In this document: positions 1 to 7,209 of the stretch, in pieces | Layout: every line of letters begins with the position of its first letter | Numbering within the stretch: position 1 is the stretch's first letter | From: an uncultured Oscillospiraceae bacterium | GTDB taxonomy: Bacteria; Bacillota; Clostridia; Oscillospirales; Ruminococcaceae | Direction: 5' to 3' | NCBI GenBank assembly: GCA_905212515.1 | Contig: CAJMEU010000051.1 | Location: forward strand, 1 to 16,612 | DNA length: 16,612 nt | Position numbers and translations under genes: made by a program | Notes under the pieces: generated by a model | The model's input: only the letters and a program-made list of their open reading frames with translations | Databases searched by the model: none | Told to the model about the DNA's origin: nothing

Positions 1-99
1 GGCCGCGCCGTGCACAGTGGACCCCTGGTTGCGCAGGTAGATGGACACGCCCTCGCGGATCTCGGCGTCGTCCTCCACCACCAGAATATGTGTCTCCAT
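1..99 (-). CDS. Response regulator, N-terminal fragment (cut by window edge)
   Basis: Only the first 33 codons are present, from an ATG at 99 running off the left edge. The translation begins METHILVVEDDAEIREGVS, which is the first beta strand and acidic pocket (the E-D-D cluster) of a CheY-like receiver domain. The phospho-accepting Asp and the output domain lie outside the window, so the subfamily cannot be stated; OmpR-type is the commonest fit for this kind of N terminus, but that is inference. A purine-rich GAGTGAGG stretch precedes the ATG. The gene follows the sigma factor by 58 bases and appears to have its own extended -10 promoter. A sensor kinase is expected nearby but is not visible. 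Confidence 0.85.
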   Translation of the reverse strand, partial: METHILVVEDDAEIREGVSIYLRNQGSTVHGAA

Positions 100-132
100 C
101 CTCACTCACCCCGACCGTACAGTTTCCCCTTT

Positions 133-158
133 ATTGTACCACAAAGGGCGCGCCCTTT
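133..158 (-). promoter_or_regulatory. Extended -10 promoter with upstream 16-bp palindrome, for the response regulator
   Basis: Read on the minus strand, TGGTACAAT (141-133) is an extended -10. Immediately upstream is a perfect 16-bp palindrome, AAAGGGCGCGCCCTTT (143-158), which also overlaps the stop codon of the sigma factor gene. There is no good -35 at 17 bp. The palindrome sits where a regulator would touch polymerase, so it may be an operator; alternatively it forms a small RNA hairpin at the end of the sigma transcript, although no U-run follows. Confidence 0.45.
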
Positions 159-676
159 CAGCAAGCGCAGAGTTCTTTTTTCATGCGCTGCTTTGCGCGG
201 TACAATTGGGTGTGCACGGTTTTCACCGGGCGGCGCAGGCGGGCCGCGATATCCTCGGCCGGCAGCTGATGCAGGAAGTACAGCGCGCACACCGTGCGGT
301 AGGGCTCGGCCAAAGCGCCGATGCGGCGGTGGGCCGCGCGGTTTTCCTCTTTGGCCTCCAGCTGCTGGGCCACCGTGGGCGCGGACAGGGCCTCGGCCAT
401 GGCGGCCGTGGTGTCGGCCGGCGCCTCGGTGGCCACGGTGCGGCGGGCATAGGCGCTTTTCAGATGGTCCTTCGCCTTGTTCACCGCGATGCGGCAGACC
501 CAGCTGCGGCGGCTGTCGGCCCCGGCCGGGCAGGAATCGGCGTGGGTCCACACGGAGAGGAAGGTCTCCTGCGCCAGGTCCTGCGCCAGGTAATGGTCGT
601 GCACCAGTTGGTGGCACACAGTGTACACCAGCCCCTCATACTGCTCCATCATCTGGGTGAATTCACGCTCCGTCAT
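158..676 (-). CDS. ECF-type RNA polymerase sigma factor (sigma-70 family)
   Basis: This 172-residue protein directs core RNA polymerase to a special promoter set. Residues about 5-75 form sigma region 2: the core-binding stretch around EGLVYTVCHQLVHDHYLAQD, the ETFLSVW motif and the -10-recognising RIAVNKAKDHLKS. Residues about 115-168 form region 4, a helix-turn-helix (AEDIAARLRRPVKTVHTQLY) that reads the -35. A poorly conserved linker joins them. Regions 1 and 3 are missing, and the length is typical of ECF (group 4) sigma factors. The ATG at 676 is preceded by GCGAGGTG. No anti-sigma gene is adjacent: the next gene downstream encodes a response regulator and the upstream neighbour is an MFS transporter with its own terminator. 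The ECF subgroup and the signal are unknown. Confidence 0.92.
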   Translation of the reverse strand: MTEREFTQMMEQYEGLVYTVCHQLVHDHYLAQDLAQETFLSVWTHADSCPAGADSRRSWVCRIAVNKAKDHLKSAYARRTVATEAPADTTAAMAEALSAPTVAQQLEAKEENRAAHRRIGALAEPYRTVCALYFLHQLPAEDIAARLRRPVKTVHTQLYRAKQRMKKELCAC

Positions 677-709
677 GGCCGGGCACCTCGCTTTGTTTTT
701 GATGCCCTT

Positions 710-718
710 ATTCTAGCA
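710..718 (-). promoter_or_regulatory. Extended -10 promoter of the sigma factor gene
   Basis: On the minus strand TGCTAGAAT (718-710) is an extended -10, 33 bases before the start codon at 676. No recognisable -35 lies 17 bp upstream. An inverted repeat, CGAAAATC (726-733) and GATTTTCG (754-761), covers the region upstream of the -10 and could be a regulator site. Confidence 0.5.
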
Positions 719-790
719 GGGGAAACGAAAATCCATCCACAGAAAAAACGAAAGATTTTCGAAAAATTCCCGTTTGAGGCGTATCTGCGC

Positions 791-822
791 AAAAAAGCGG
801 GCCCGGCGGTCTGCCGGGCCCG
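791..822 (-). terminator. Rho-independent terminator of the MFS transporter gene
   Basis: On the minus strand a perfect 10-bp stem, CGGGCCCGGC with GCCGGGCCCG and loop AGACC (822-798), is followed by C and a run of six T (796-791). It begins about 15 bases after the stop codon at 837-839. Confidence 0.93.
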
Positions 823-836
823 GAGCGTGCCAGGGT

Positions 837-2006
837 TCACGCCCGCTTCCTGCCGCGGGTGGCCACGGCCAGCAGCGCCGCGCCGCACACCGACAGGGCC
901 ACGGCCGTCAGCATCATGGCGCGCAGGCCCAGCCGGTCGATCAGCGGGCCGCCCAGCAGCCCGGCGAACACGCTGGCCAGGCTGCTGGTGGTCACCATCA
1001 GGGCCTGGCCCAGCACGCGGTCGGCCGGGGCCAGGGCCTCGTTGGTGTAATATACGCTGGCCGGGATGATCAGCGCGTAGGACAGCGGCTGCACGGCCTG
1101 GGCCAAATAGATAAAGGCCACGCTGGGGGCGAAGGCGATCAGCAGCGCCTTCACCGTCAAAAACACCGAGGAAAAAAACATCATGCCCCCGGCGGAGAAG
1201 CGCTCCCGCAGCCGGCCCACCAGGGCCATGGCCGGCAGCTCCACCAGGGCGCCCAGGCCCAGCACCACGCCCATGGCCCCCGTGTCCCCGCCCAAACCCC
1301 GCACGATCTGGATCATATAGGTGGTGAACAGGTTGTAGCACAAAAACAGCAGCACGCTGGCCGCCAGCACGGCGGTATAGCGCGGGTAGCGCCGCAGGAA
1401 GGCCGCCGTGCCCCCGCGGGGCGCAGCGGGCTGCCAGCCGGGGGCCTCGGCCCGGGGCAGGGCCAGCACCAGCAACAGGGTGGCCAGGAAGATCGCCGCG
1501 TAGGCCCAGGGCAGCGCGCCGGGCGTAAAGCGGGCCGTCAGGGCGCCCAGGGCGAAGCTGGCCGCCGCGTACCCCGCGCTGCCCACGCCCCGGGCCAGGC
1601 CGAAGTTGCAGCGCAGGCCCGCGTTCTCGTACCCCATGCCCAGCGCGTTGACGATGCCCTGCAGGGCGTACAGCACGGCGCACATGGCCACCATCAGCGC
1701 CGCGGCGGCCAGGGGCAGGCGGCGAGCCGGCACCAGCACGAGGCCCAGGGCCAGCAGCGCCGCGGCCAGGCCCACCGCCATGCGGTGCACGCCGTGGCGC
1801 CGCCGGGCGGCCCAACGGGCCGCCAAGGGCTGCAAGGCCACACCGCCCACGTTGCCCAACGCCACCACCAGGCCCGCCGACGTGCTGGAAAAACCCAGCG
1901 ACAACAGGAAGGTGACGAAAAAGCTCATCACGGCGCAGAACGCCGCCCAGTACAAGGCCATCAGGGCCGCGTAGCGGGCCGTCAGGCAGTTCGTTCCGTT
2001 TTTCAT
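837..2006 (-). CDS. MFS transporter (MFS_1-like / LacY-type fold)
   Basis: A 389-residue integral membrane protein, made almost wholly of hydrophobic helices (about twelve), as usual for the major facilitator superfamily. The first helix pair (LMALYWAAFCAVMSFFVTFL) and the GLVVALGNVGGVALQPLAAR stretch leading into a basic loop match the MFS_1-like branch that includes LacY and the nucleoside or phenylpropionate symporters. A short central cytoplasmic loop falls around residues 180-205. The substrate cannot be read from sequence. I chose the ATG at 2006 because GGGGGG lies 5-10 bases upstream and the protein then begins MKNGTNCLTARY; an in-frame start at 2048 would lie inside a hairpin and lacks a ribosome site. 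The gene lies 51 bases after fhs with no separate promoter seen, so it is probably co-transcribed at a reduced level, and it ends in a strong terminator. Confidence 0.88.
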   Translation of the reverse strand: MKNGTNCLTARYAALMALYWAAFCAVMSFFVTFLLSLGFSSTSAGLVVALGNVGGVALQPLAARWAARRRHGVHRMAVGLAAALLALGLVLVPARRLPLAAAALMVAMCAVLYALQGIVNALGMGYENAGLRCNFGLARGVGSAGYAAASFALGALTARFTPGALPWAYAAIFLATLLLVLALPRAEAPGWQPAAPRGGTAAFLRRYPRYTAVLAASVLLFLCYNLFTTYMIQIVRGLGGDTGAMGVVLGLGALVELPAMALVGRLRERFSAGGMMFFSSVFLTVKALLIAFAPSVAFIYLAQAVQPLSYALIIPASVYYTNEALAPADRVLGQALMVTTSSLASVFAGLLGGPLIDRLGLRAMMLTAVALSVCGAALLAVATRGRKRA

Positions 2007-2024
2007 TGGTCCCCCCGCAGTAAG

Positions 2025-2049
2025 AATGGGGGCCGGTCTGGCCCCCATT
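2025..2049 (-). other. Intercistronic 10-bp hairpin between fhs and the MFS gene
   Basis: A perfect inverted repeat, AATGGGGGCC (2025-2034) with GGCCCCCATT (2040-2049) and a 5-base loop, starts just after the fhs stop codon. On the minus-strand RNA it is followed by CUUAC, not a U-run. It therefore looks like a weak or partial terminator, or an mRNA 3'-end stabiliser that lowers expression of the transporter relative to fhs. Confidence 0.6.
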
Positions 2050-2057
2050 GGTTTTGT

Positions 2058-3728
2058 TCAGAACAGGCCGCTGATCACGCCGTTCTCGTCCACGTCGATG
2101 TTCAGCGCGGCCGGCGCCTTGGGCAGGCCCGGCATGGTCATGATGCTGCCCATCACCGCCACCACAAAGCCCGCGCCGGCGGACAGGCGCAGGTCCCGCA
2201 CCGTCATGGTGAAGCCCTCGGGCGCGGCCAGCAGAGACGCGTCGTCCGAGAAGCTGTACTGGGTTTTGGCGATGCACACGGGCAAGTTGCCGAAACCGTT
2301 GCTTTCCAGCTCGGCCAGGGTCTTGGCGGCCTGGGCGCTGAACACTACGTCTTTGGCGTGATACACGGTTTGGCACACGGCGCGGATGGCCTCGGCCACG
2401 GGCGCGCCCGCCGGGTAGGTATAGTGCACGGGCCGGCCGTCCAGGATGGAGAGCACCTTTTCCGCCAGCTCGATGCCGCCGGCGCCGCCCTTGGCGAACA
2501 CCTCGCTGAGCGCGCAGGGCACGCCCAGCTGGTTTTCGCAGTAATCCCGCAGGAAGGCGTGCTCCTCGGCCGAATCGGTGGGGAAGGCGTTGATGGCCAC
2601 GCACACGGGCATGCCAAAGGCGTCGCGCATATTCTCCACATGGCGGCGCAGGTTTTCCGCGCCCTTTTGCAGCAGCGCCACGTCGGGCGTGCCCAGGTCC
2701 GCCTTGGGGCAGCCGCCGTGATGCTTCAGCGCGCGCACGGTGGCCACCACCACCACGGCCGAGGGGGCGATATCCGCCATGCGGCACTTGATGTCCAGGA
2801 ATTTTTCCGCGCCCAGATCGGCGCCGAAGCCGGCCTCCGTCACCACATAATCGCCCAGCTTCATGGCCAGCTTGGTGGCGATGACGCTGTTGCAGCCGTG
2901 GGCGATGTTGGCAAAGGGCCCGCCGTGGATGAAGGCGGGCGTATGCTCCAGCGTCTGCACCAGGTTGGGGTCAAAGGCGTCCTTCAGCAGGGCGGCCATG
3001 GCGCCGGCCGCGCCGATCTGCCCGGCGGTGACGGGCCGGCCGTCGTAGGTGTAGGCGGCCACGATCTTGGAGAGCCGCTCTTTCAAATCGCTGAGGTCCG
3101 TGGCCAGGCAGAAGATGGCCATCACCTCGCTGGCCACGGTGATGTCGAACCCGTCCTCCCGGGGGGTGCCGTTCACCTTGCCGCCCAGGCCGTCCGTCAC
3201 AAAGCGCAGCTGGCGGTCGTTCATATCCACGCAGCGCTTCCAGGTGACGCGGCGCGGGTCGATGTTCAGCGCATTGCCTTGATAGATGTGGTTGTCCACC
3301 ATGGCCGCCAGCAGGTTGTTGGCCGCGCCGATGGCGTGCAGGTCGCCGGTGAAATGCAGGTTGATGTCCTCCATGGGCACCACCTGGGCATAGCCGCCGC
3401 CGGCCGCGCCGCCCTTGATGCCGAACACCGGGCCCAGGGACGGCTCCCGCAAAGCCAGCACCACGCGCTTGTCCAGCCGGTGCAGCGCGTCGGCCAGGCC
3501 CACGCTGGTGGTGGTTTTGCCTTCCCCGGCCGGCGTGGGGCTGATGGCCGTCATCAAAATCAGCTTGGCGTCGGGCTTCGCGGCCAATTTTTTCACCAGG
3601 CGGTGGTCCACCTTGGCCTTGGTGCGGCCGTAGGGGACAAGGTCTTCCTGGGCCAGGCCCAGGCCCGCGGCCACCTCGGCGATGGGCTTCATCACTGCTT
3701 CCTGGGCGATTTGGATGTCGCTTTTCAT
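2058..3728 (-). CDS. fhs: Formate-tetrahydrofolate ligase (FTHFS)
   Basis: Catalyses the ATP-dependent joining of formate to tetrahydrofolate, giving 10-formyl-THF. This is the entry of formate into the one-carbon pool and part of the methyl branch in acetogens; the enzyme is cytosolic and usually a homotetramer. The 556-residue length is the family norm. The ATP-binding loop PTPAGEGKTTT is at residues 64-74, followed by VGLADAL, by REPSLGPVFGIKGGAAGGGY at about 94-113, and by the NLHFTGDLHAIGAANNL block; each is a family signature. A Shine-Dalgarno AAAGGGAG lies 8 bases before the ATG at 3728. No other Wood-Ljungdahl gene is in the window, so a role in purine, serine or formate metabolism is as likely as acetogenesis. 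A candidate promoter lies at 3775-3803. Confidence 0.97.
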   Translation of the reverse strand: MKSDIQIAQEAVMKPIAEVAAGLGLAQEDLVPYGRTKAKVDHRLVKKLAAKPDAKLILMTAISPTPAGEGKTTTSVGLADALHRLDKRVVLALREPSLGPVFGIKGGAAGGGYAQVVPMEDINLHFTGDLHAIGAANNLLAAMVDNHIYQGNALNIDPRRVTWKRCVDMNDRQLRFVTDGLGGKVNGTPREDGFDITVASEVMAIFCLATDLSDLKERLSKIVAAYTYDGRPVTAGQIGAAGAMAALLKDAFDPNLVQTLEHTPAFIHGGPFANIAHGCNSVIATKLAMKLGDYVVTEAGFGADLGAEKFLDIKCRMADIAPSAVVVVATVRALKHHGGCPKADLGTPDVALLQKGAENLRRHVENMRDAFGMPVCVAINAFPTDSAEEHAFLRDYCENQLGVPCALSEVFAKGGAGGIELAEKVLSILDGRPVHYTYPAGAPVAEAIRAVCQTVYHAKDVVFSAQAAKTLAELESNGFGNLPVCIAKTQYSFSDDASLLAAPEGFTMTVRDLRLSAGAGFVVAVMGSIMTMPGLPKAPAALNIDVDENGVISGLF

Positions 3729-3774
3729 GGCAATGCTCCCTTTCTCATTCGCTTGATAGAAGATGCTCTACAAA

Positions 3775-3803
3775 ATTCTACCAAACTTTCACAAGGAACA
3801 CAA
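3775..3803 (-). promoter_or_regulatory. Candidate sigma-A promoter of fhs
   Basis: On the minus strand TTGTGT (3803-3798) and TAGAAT (3780-3775) are separated by 17 bp. The -10 matches at 5 of 6 positions, the -35 at only 3. The -10 lies about 46 bases before the fhs start codon. It is arranged back to back with the degV promoter. Confidence 0.5.
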
Positions 3804-3824
3804 GGCGCGAAGCGCCGGATTTCG

Positions 3825-3853
3825 TTGACTTTTTTTCCATGGAACGGTACAAT
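3825..3853 (+). promoter_or_regulatory. Sigma-A promoter of degV
   Basis: TTGACT (3825-3830), a 17-bp spacer and TACAAT (3848-3853): 5 of 6 matches in each box with the ideal spacing. It starts a leader of about 30 bases before degV, and diverges from the fhs promoter. Confidence 0.85.
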
Positions 3854-3891
3854 ATACCTAAAGTGCCGCCCCGTGCGCGGCAGGAGAGACG

Positions 3892-4746
3892 GTGGAGACG
3901 ATGGAGATGAAGATCATTGCCGACAGCTGCTGCGATTTGACGCCGGCGCTGAAAAATTTGTGGGATGTAAAAGTTGCCAGCCTGCGCATCGACGTGGGCG
4001 ACATCCATTATGTGGACGACGAGAGCATGGACACCATGCGCCTGATCGCCGATATGAAGGCCTACGGGGGCGCGCCCGCCACGGCCTGCCCCCCGCCGGA
4101 GGAATACGCCGCCCTGATGTCGGCCTCCGACGCCTGCTTTGTGGTGACGCTGTCCAGCAAGCTGTCGGGCAGCTACAACGCGGCCTGCGTGGGCCGGGAC
4201 ATGGCCCTGGAGGCCCATCCGGAGAAGAAGATCCATATCTTCGATTCCGAGAGCGCCTCGGCGGGCGAGACGCGCATCGTCATGCTGCTGCGGGACATGA
4301 TCGACGGCGGTATGGAGTATGACGAGATCGTGGAGAAGGCCACGGCCTTCATCGCCGGCATGAAGACGCACTTTGTGCTGGAGGACCTGTCCCATCTGGT
4401 GAAGAACGGCCGCATCTCGAAGTTTGCCGGGTTTGCCGGCACCATGCTGAATCTGCGCCCCATCATGGGCGAGAACGGCCACGGCGAGATCATCCCCCTG
4501 GAAAAAGTGCGCGGCACGGCCAACGCCATGCGCCGCCTGGTGGAGATCGTGGCGGAGGAGACGCGGGACCTGGCCGCCGGCAGCCTGACCCTGGTGCTGA
4601 GCTACTGCAACTGCCTGGACCGCGCGCTGGAGCTGAAAAAGAATTTCCTGGCCGGCTGCCGGGCGCTGAAAGAGGTCATCATGGTGCCCACGAACGGCCT
4701 GTCCACCGTGTACGCCGACGACGGCGGCATCGTGGTGGCTTTTTGA
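3892..4746 (+). CDS. DegV family fatty-acid-binding protein
   Basis: DegV proteins bind a single fatty acid in a buried pocket; the characterised members (FakB) present it to the kinase FakA for phosphorylation and use in membrane lipids. The 284 residues carry the family signatures: DSCCDL at 11-16, the ATACPPPEEY stretch near residue 64 (usually TSQPS/TP-type), SSKLSGSYNAA at 88-98 around the lipid-headgroup serines, and the LVKNGRISKFAGFAGTMLNL block in the second domain. AGGAG at 3882-3886 is 5 bases before the GTG at 3892. ATGs at 3901 and 3907 are alternatives, and the last gives the classic MKIIADSCCDL start. The gene stands alone between its own promoter and a strong terminator. No fakA is nearby, so the ligand and partner are inferred from the family. 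Confidence 0.93.
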   Translation: METMEMKIIADSCCDLTPALKNLWDVKVASLRIDVGDIHYVDDESMDTMRLIADMKAYGGAPATACPPPEEYAALMSASDACFVVTLSSKLSGSYNAACVGRDMALEAHPEKKIHIFDSESASAGETRIVMLLRDMIDGGMEYDEIVEKATAFIAGMKTHFVLEDLSHLVKNGRISKFAGFAGTMLNLRPIMGENGHGEIIPLEKVRGTANAMRRLVEIVAEETRDLAAGSLTLVLSYCNCLDRALELKKNFLAGCRALKEVIMVPTNGLSTVYADDGGIVVAF

Positions 4747-4759
4747 GCGATCCCAAGCG

Positions 4760-4798
4760 ACGCCTTTCCGGAAAATCTTTCCGGAAAGGCGTTTTTTT
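4760..4798 (+). terminator. Rho-independent terminator after degV
   Basis: A perfect 15-bp stem (4760-4774 with 4778-4792) with a 3-base loop is followed by a seven-T run (4792-4798). It starts 13 bases after the degV stop codon. Confidence 0.96.
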
Positions 4799-4818
4799 GC
4801 ACCGTTTGGCTTCCGGTG

Positions 4819-4850
4819 GGTTGAACCTTCAACCGGAGGCGTGCTATAAT
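4819..4850 (+). promoter_or_regulatory. Promoter of the cysteine desulfurase operon with a dyad over the -35
   Basis: TTGAAC (4821-4826), an 18-bp spacer and a perfect TATAAT (4845-4850). A perfect inverted repeat GGTTGAACCTTCAACC (4819-4834, 7-bp arms, 2-bp centre) covers the -35 box and would let a bound dimer block polymerase. The regulator is unknown; an iron-sulfur or cysteine-responsive factor is only a guess from the function of the gene. Confidence 0.75.
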
Positions 4851-4882
4851 ACACTATATATTGCATTTTGGAGGGTCATGCC

Positions 4883-6016
4883 GTGCATTACTTGGACAAC
4901 GCCGCCACCACCCGCGTGGCCGATGATGTGGCCGATGTGGCCGCCGCCGTACTGCGCCAGCACTTTGCCAACCCCTCGTCGCTGTACGCGCCCGGCGCCC
5001 GGGCCGAGGCCGTCATCCGCGAGGCGCGGGCCGTGGTGGCCGACAGCCTGGGGGTAAAGACGGGCGAGGTGCTGTTCACCGGCAGCGGCACCGAGGGCGA
5101 CAACATCGCCATTCAGGGGGCTTTGCAGGCGCGCCGCGCCTGGGGCGAACATATCGTGGTGACGGGGTTCGAGCATCCGGCGGTGCAGAACACCGTCTCG
5201 GCCATGGAGCGGGCCGGCTGGCGCGTCACCGTGGTGCCGCCCGACGGCGCGGGCCACGTGGACCTGGCAAAGCTGGTGCGCGCCGTGGGCACGAAGACCG
5301 CGCTGGTGGCCTGTATGCACGTGAACAACGAGGTGGGCACGGTGCAGGACGTGGCTTGGCTGGCCCGGGAGGTCAAGCTGAAAAACAGCCGCACGGCCGT
5401 GCACGTGGACGGCGTGCAGGCCTGGGGCAAGGTGCCCATGAAGCTGTCCTCCACCCAGATCGACAGCTACGCCGTGTCCGGCCATAAGATCCACGCGCCC
5501 AAGGGCGTGGGGGCCTTGTACCTGCGCCGGGGCTTCCACACCCAGCCGCTTTTGTACGGCGGGCTGCAGGAGGGCGGCATGCGCCCGGGCACCGAGAACA
5601 CGCCCTACATTGCCGCCCTGGCCAAGGCCGTGCAGCTGATGCAGGCCGACAAGGGCGCCCGCGGGCGCATCCGGGCGCTGAACGAGCTGTTGTGGCAGGA
5701 GCTGGCGGGCATCGAGGGCATCACCCGCAACAGCCCGCCGGACGCGCTGCCCGACATCGCCAATTTCTCCGTGGCCGGGGTGAAAAGCGAGACGCTGCTG
5801 CACTTTTTGGAGGCCCGGGACGTGTACGTGTCCAGCGGCTCGGCCTGTTCGAAGGGGGCGTCCAGCCACACGCTGGCGGCCATGGGCCTGCCCGCCTCCC
5901 GGGTGGACGGCGCCATCCGCGTGTCCTTCAGCGGCGAGAGCACGTCCGAAGACGTGCGCGCGCTGGCACAGGGCCTGCGCGAAGGGATGGCGAGCCTGGC
6001 GAAAATCAAACCGTAA
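4883..6016 (+). CDS. Cysteine desulfurase (NifS/IscS family), sulfur donor for ThiI
   Basis: A PLP enzyme that takes sulfur from L-cysteine as an enzyme-bound persulfide, releasing alanine. In 377 residues one sees the N-terminal YLDNAATT motif, His98 in FEHPAVQ that stacks on PLP, HVDGVQAWGK, the PLP lysine Lys202 in SGHKIHAPKG, and the persulfide cysteine Cys322 in SSGSACSKG. The start is GTG at 4883: GGAGGG (4870-4875) is 7 bases upstream. The in-frame TTG at 4868 overlaps that ribosome site, and the ATG at 4878 is in another frame. It is followed after 11 bases by thiI, the arrangement seen for NifZ-ThiI in Bacillus, so the main client is likely tRNA 4-thiouridine rather than bulk Fe-S assembly. 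No iscU/sufU gene is adjacent. Confidence 0.95.
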   Translation: MHYLDNAATTRVADDVADVAAAVLRQHFANPSSLYAPGARAEAVIREARAVVADSLGVKTGEVLFTGSGTEGDNIAIQGALQARRAWGEHIVVTGFEHPAVQNTVSAMERAGWRVTVVPPDGAGHVDLAKLVRAVGTKTALVACMHVNNEVGTVQDVAWLAREVKLKNSRTAVHVDGVQAWGKVPMKLSSTQIDSYAVSGHKIHAPKGVGALYLRRGFHTQPLLYGGLQEGGMRPGTENTPYIAALAKAVQLMQADKGARGRIRALNELLWQELAGIEGITRNSPPDALPDIANFSVAGVKSETLLHFLEARDVYVSSGSACSKGASSHTLAAMGLPASRVDGAIRVSFSGESTSEDVRALAQGLREGMASLAKIKP

Positions 6017-6027
6017 GGATGGAACAC

Positions 6028-7203
6028 ATGAAAGAACTGATCCTCGCCTACCAGGGCGAAATGGCCCTCAAAGGCCTCAACCGCGCCACGTTTGAAAGCG
6101 TGCTGATCAAGACCATGCGCCGCCGGCTGCAAAGCCTGGGCGATTTCAGGGTGTACAAGGCCCAAAGCACCATGTACGCCGAGCCGCTGAACGACGAGGC
6201 CGATATGGACGCCGCCTTCGCGCGCGTCAAGCAGATCTTCGGCATCGCCACCGTGTCCCGCGCGGCCGTGTGCGAAAAGGATTTTGCCGATATCTCCCGC
6301 AAGGCGGTGGATTATTTGGCAGACACGCTGCAAAACGCCCGCACCTTTAAAGTGAGCGCCAAGCGCAGCGACAAATCCTTCCCCATGAACAGCATGGAGA
6401 TCGGGCGGGAGCTGGGCGCCGTGCTGCTGGCGGCCTATCCCCACCTGAAAGTGGACGTGCATCACCCGGAGGTGAACGTCACCGTGGAGGTGCGGGACTT
6501 CGCGGCCTATGTGCACGGCGGCAAGCAGCCGGGGGCCGGCGGCCTGCCGGTGTCCACCTCGGGCAAGGCCATGCTGCTGCTGTCGGGCGGGCTGGACAGC
6601 CCCGTGGCCGCCTACATGATGGCCAAGCGGGGCCTGTCGCTGAGCTGCATCCACTTTGCCAGCCCCCCCTATACCAGCGAGCGCGCCCGCATGAAGGTGC
6701 TGCAGCTGGCCAAGGAGCTGACGCCCTGGACGGGCAACCTGAACGTGTACGTGGTGCCCTACACCCCGGCGCAGGAGTACCTGCGGGACAAGGGCCCCCA
6801 GGACCTGTTCACGGTGCTGATGCGCCGCAGCATGCTGCGCATCGCCCAGCGCGTGGCCGCGGCCGAAGGGGCGGCGGCGCTGATCACCGGCGAGAGCCTG
6901 GCCCAGGTGGCCAGCCAGACGCTGCTGGCCCTGGCCTGCACGGACGCGGCCCAAAGCCTGCCCATCCTGCGGCCCTGCATCGGCATGGACAAAACGGAGA
7001 TCGTGGCAATCGCCCACCGCATCGGCACGTATGACACCAGCATCGAGCCCTATGAGGACTGCTGCACCATCTTCACCCCGCCCCACCCGCGCACCAAGCC
7101 CCGCCTTGCCGACATCGAGGCCGCCGAGGCCGCCATGCCGGGCCTGGCCGCGCTGGAAGAAGCCGCCGGCCGCGAGGCAGAGCGGGTGGAGATCAAGCTG
7201 TAA
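6028..7203 (+). CDS. thiI: tRNA 4-thiouridine synthetase ThiI (without rhodanese domain)
   Basis: Adenylates U8 of tRNA and inserts sulfur to give s4U; in some bacteria ThiI also serves thiamine thiazole synthesis. The 391 residues show a ferredoxin-like N terminus (KELILAYQGEMALKG, matching the usual GEixLKGxNR), a THUMP domain over about 60-165 (the DVHHPEVNVTVEVRD region), and a PP-loop ATPase with LLLSGGLDSPVAAYMM, SGGLDSP at 186-192. The C-terminal YEDCCTIFTPPHPRTKP is a family signature. It ends without the rhodanese domain of the E. coli form, as in Gram-positive ThiI that take sulfur directly from a dedicated desulfurase, here the gene just upstream. The start at 6028 is chosen over ATG 6019 because AAGGATGG (6015-6022) gives a proper 5-base spacing to 6028 and almost none to 6019. 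Confidence 0.95.
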   Translation: MKELILAYQGEMALKGLNRATFESVLIKTMRRRLQSLGDFRVYKAQSTMYAEPLNDEADMDAAFARVKQIFGIATVSRAAVCEKDFADISRKAVDYLADTLQNARTFKVSAKRSDKSFPMNSMEIGRELGAVLLAAYPHLKVDVHHPEVNVTVEVRDFAAYVHGGKQPGAGGLPVSTSGKAMLLLSGGLDSPVAAYMMAKRGLSLSCIHFASPPYTSERARMKVLQLAKELTPWTGNLNVYVVPYTPAQEYLRDKGPQDLFTVLMRRSMLRIAQRVAAAEGAAALITGESLAQVASQTLLALACTDAAQSLPILRPCIGMDKTEIVAIAHRIGTYDTSIEPYEDCCTIFTPPHPRTKPRLADIEAAEAAMPGLAALEEAAGREAERVEIKL

Positions 7204-7209
7204 ACGGGC

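Noticed and set aside
2007..2048. Upstream GTG or ATG-like starts for the MFS gene (14 extra residues)
   Set aside because: They lie inside the intercistronic hairpin with no ribosome site, whereas ATG 2006 has a G6 site at a good distance.
673..2787. Long minus-strand frame of about 700 codons covering the MFS gene and part of fhs in another frame
   Set aside because: Its product is Gly/Arg/Ala-rich without family motifs, and the overlapping frames encode full-length recognised proteins with ribosome sites.
774..4322. A very long open frame on the plus strand (over 1,100 codons) antisense to the MFS and fhs genes
   Set aside because: It is the complement of two clear genes in GC-rich sequence. 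The translation is low-complexity (Gln, His, Gly, Arg) with no domain, and such frames appear opposite most genes here.
4868..4882. TTG 4868 as start of the cysteine desulfurase
   Set aside because: It overlaps the GGAGGG ribosome site. GTG 4883 is 7 bases after it and gives the family N terminus (HYLDNAATT).
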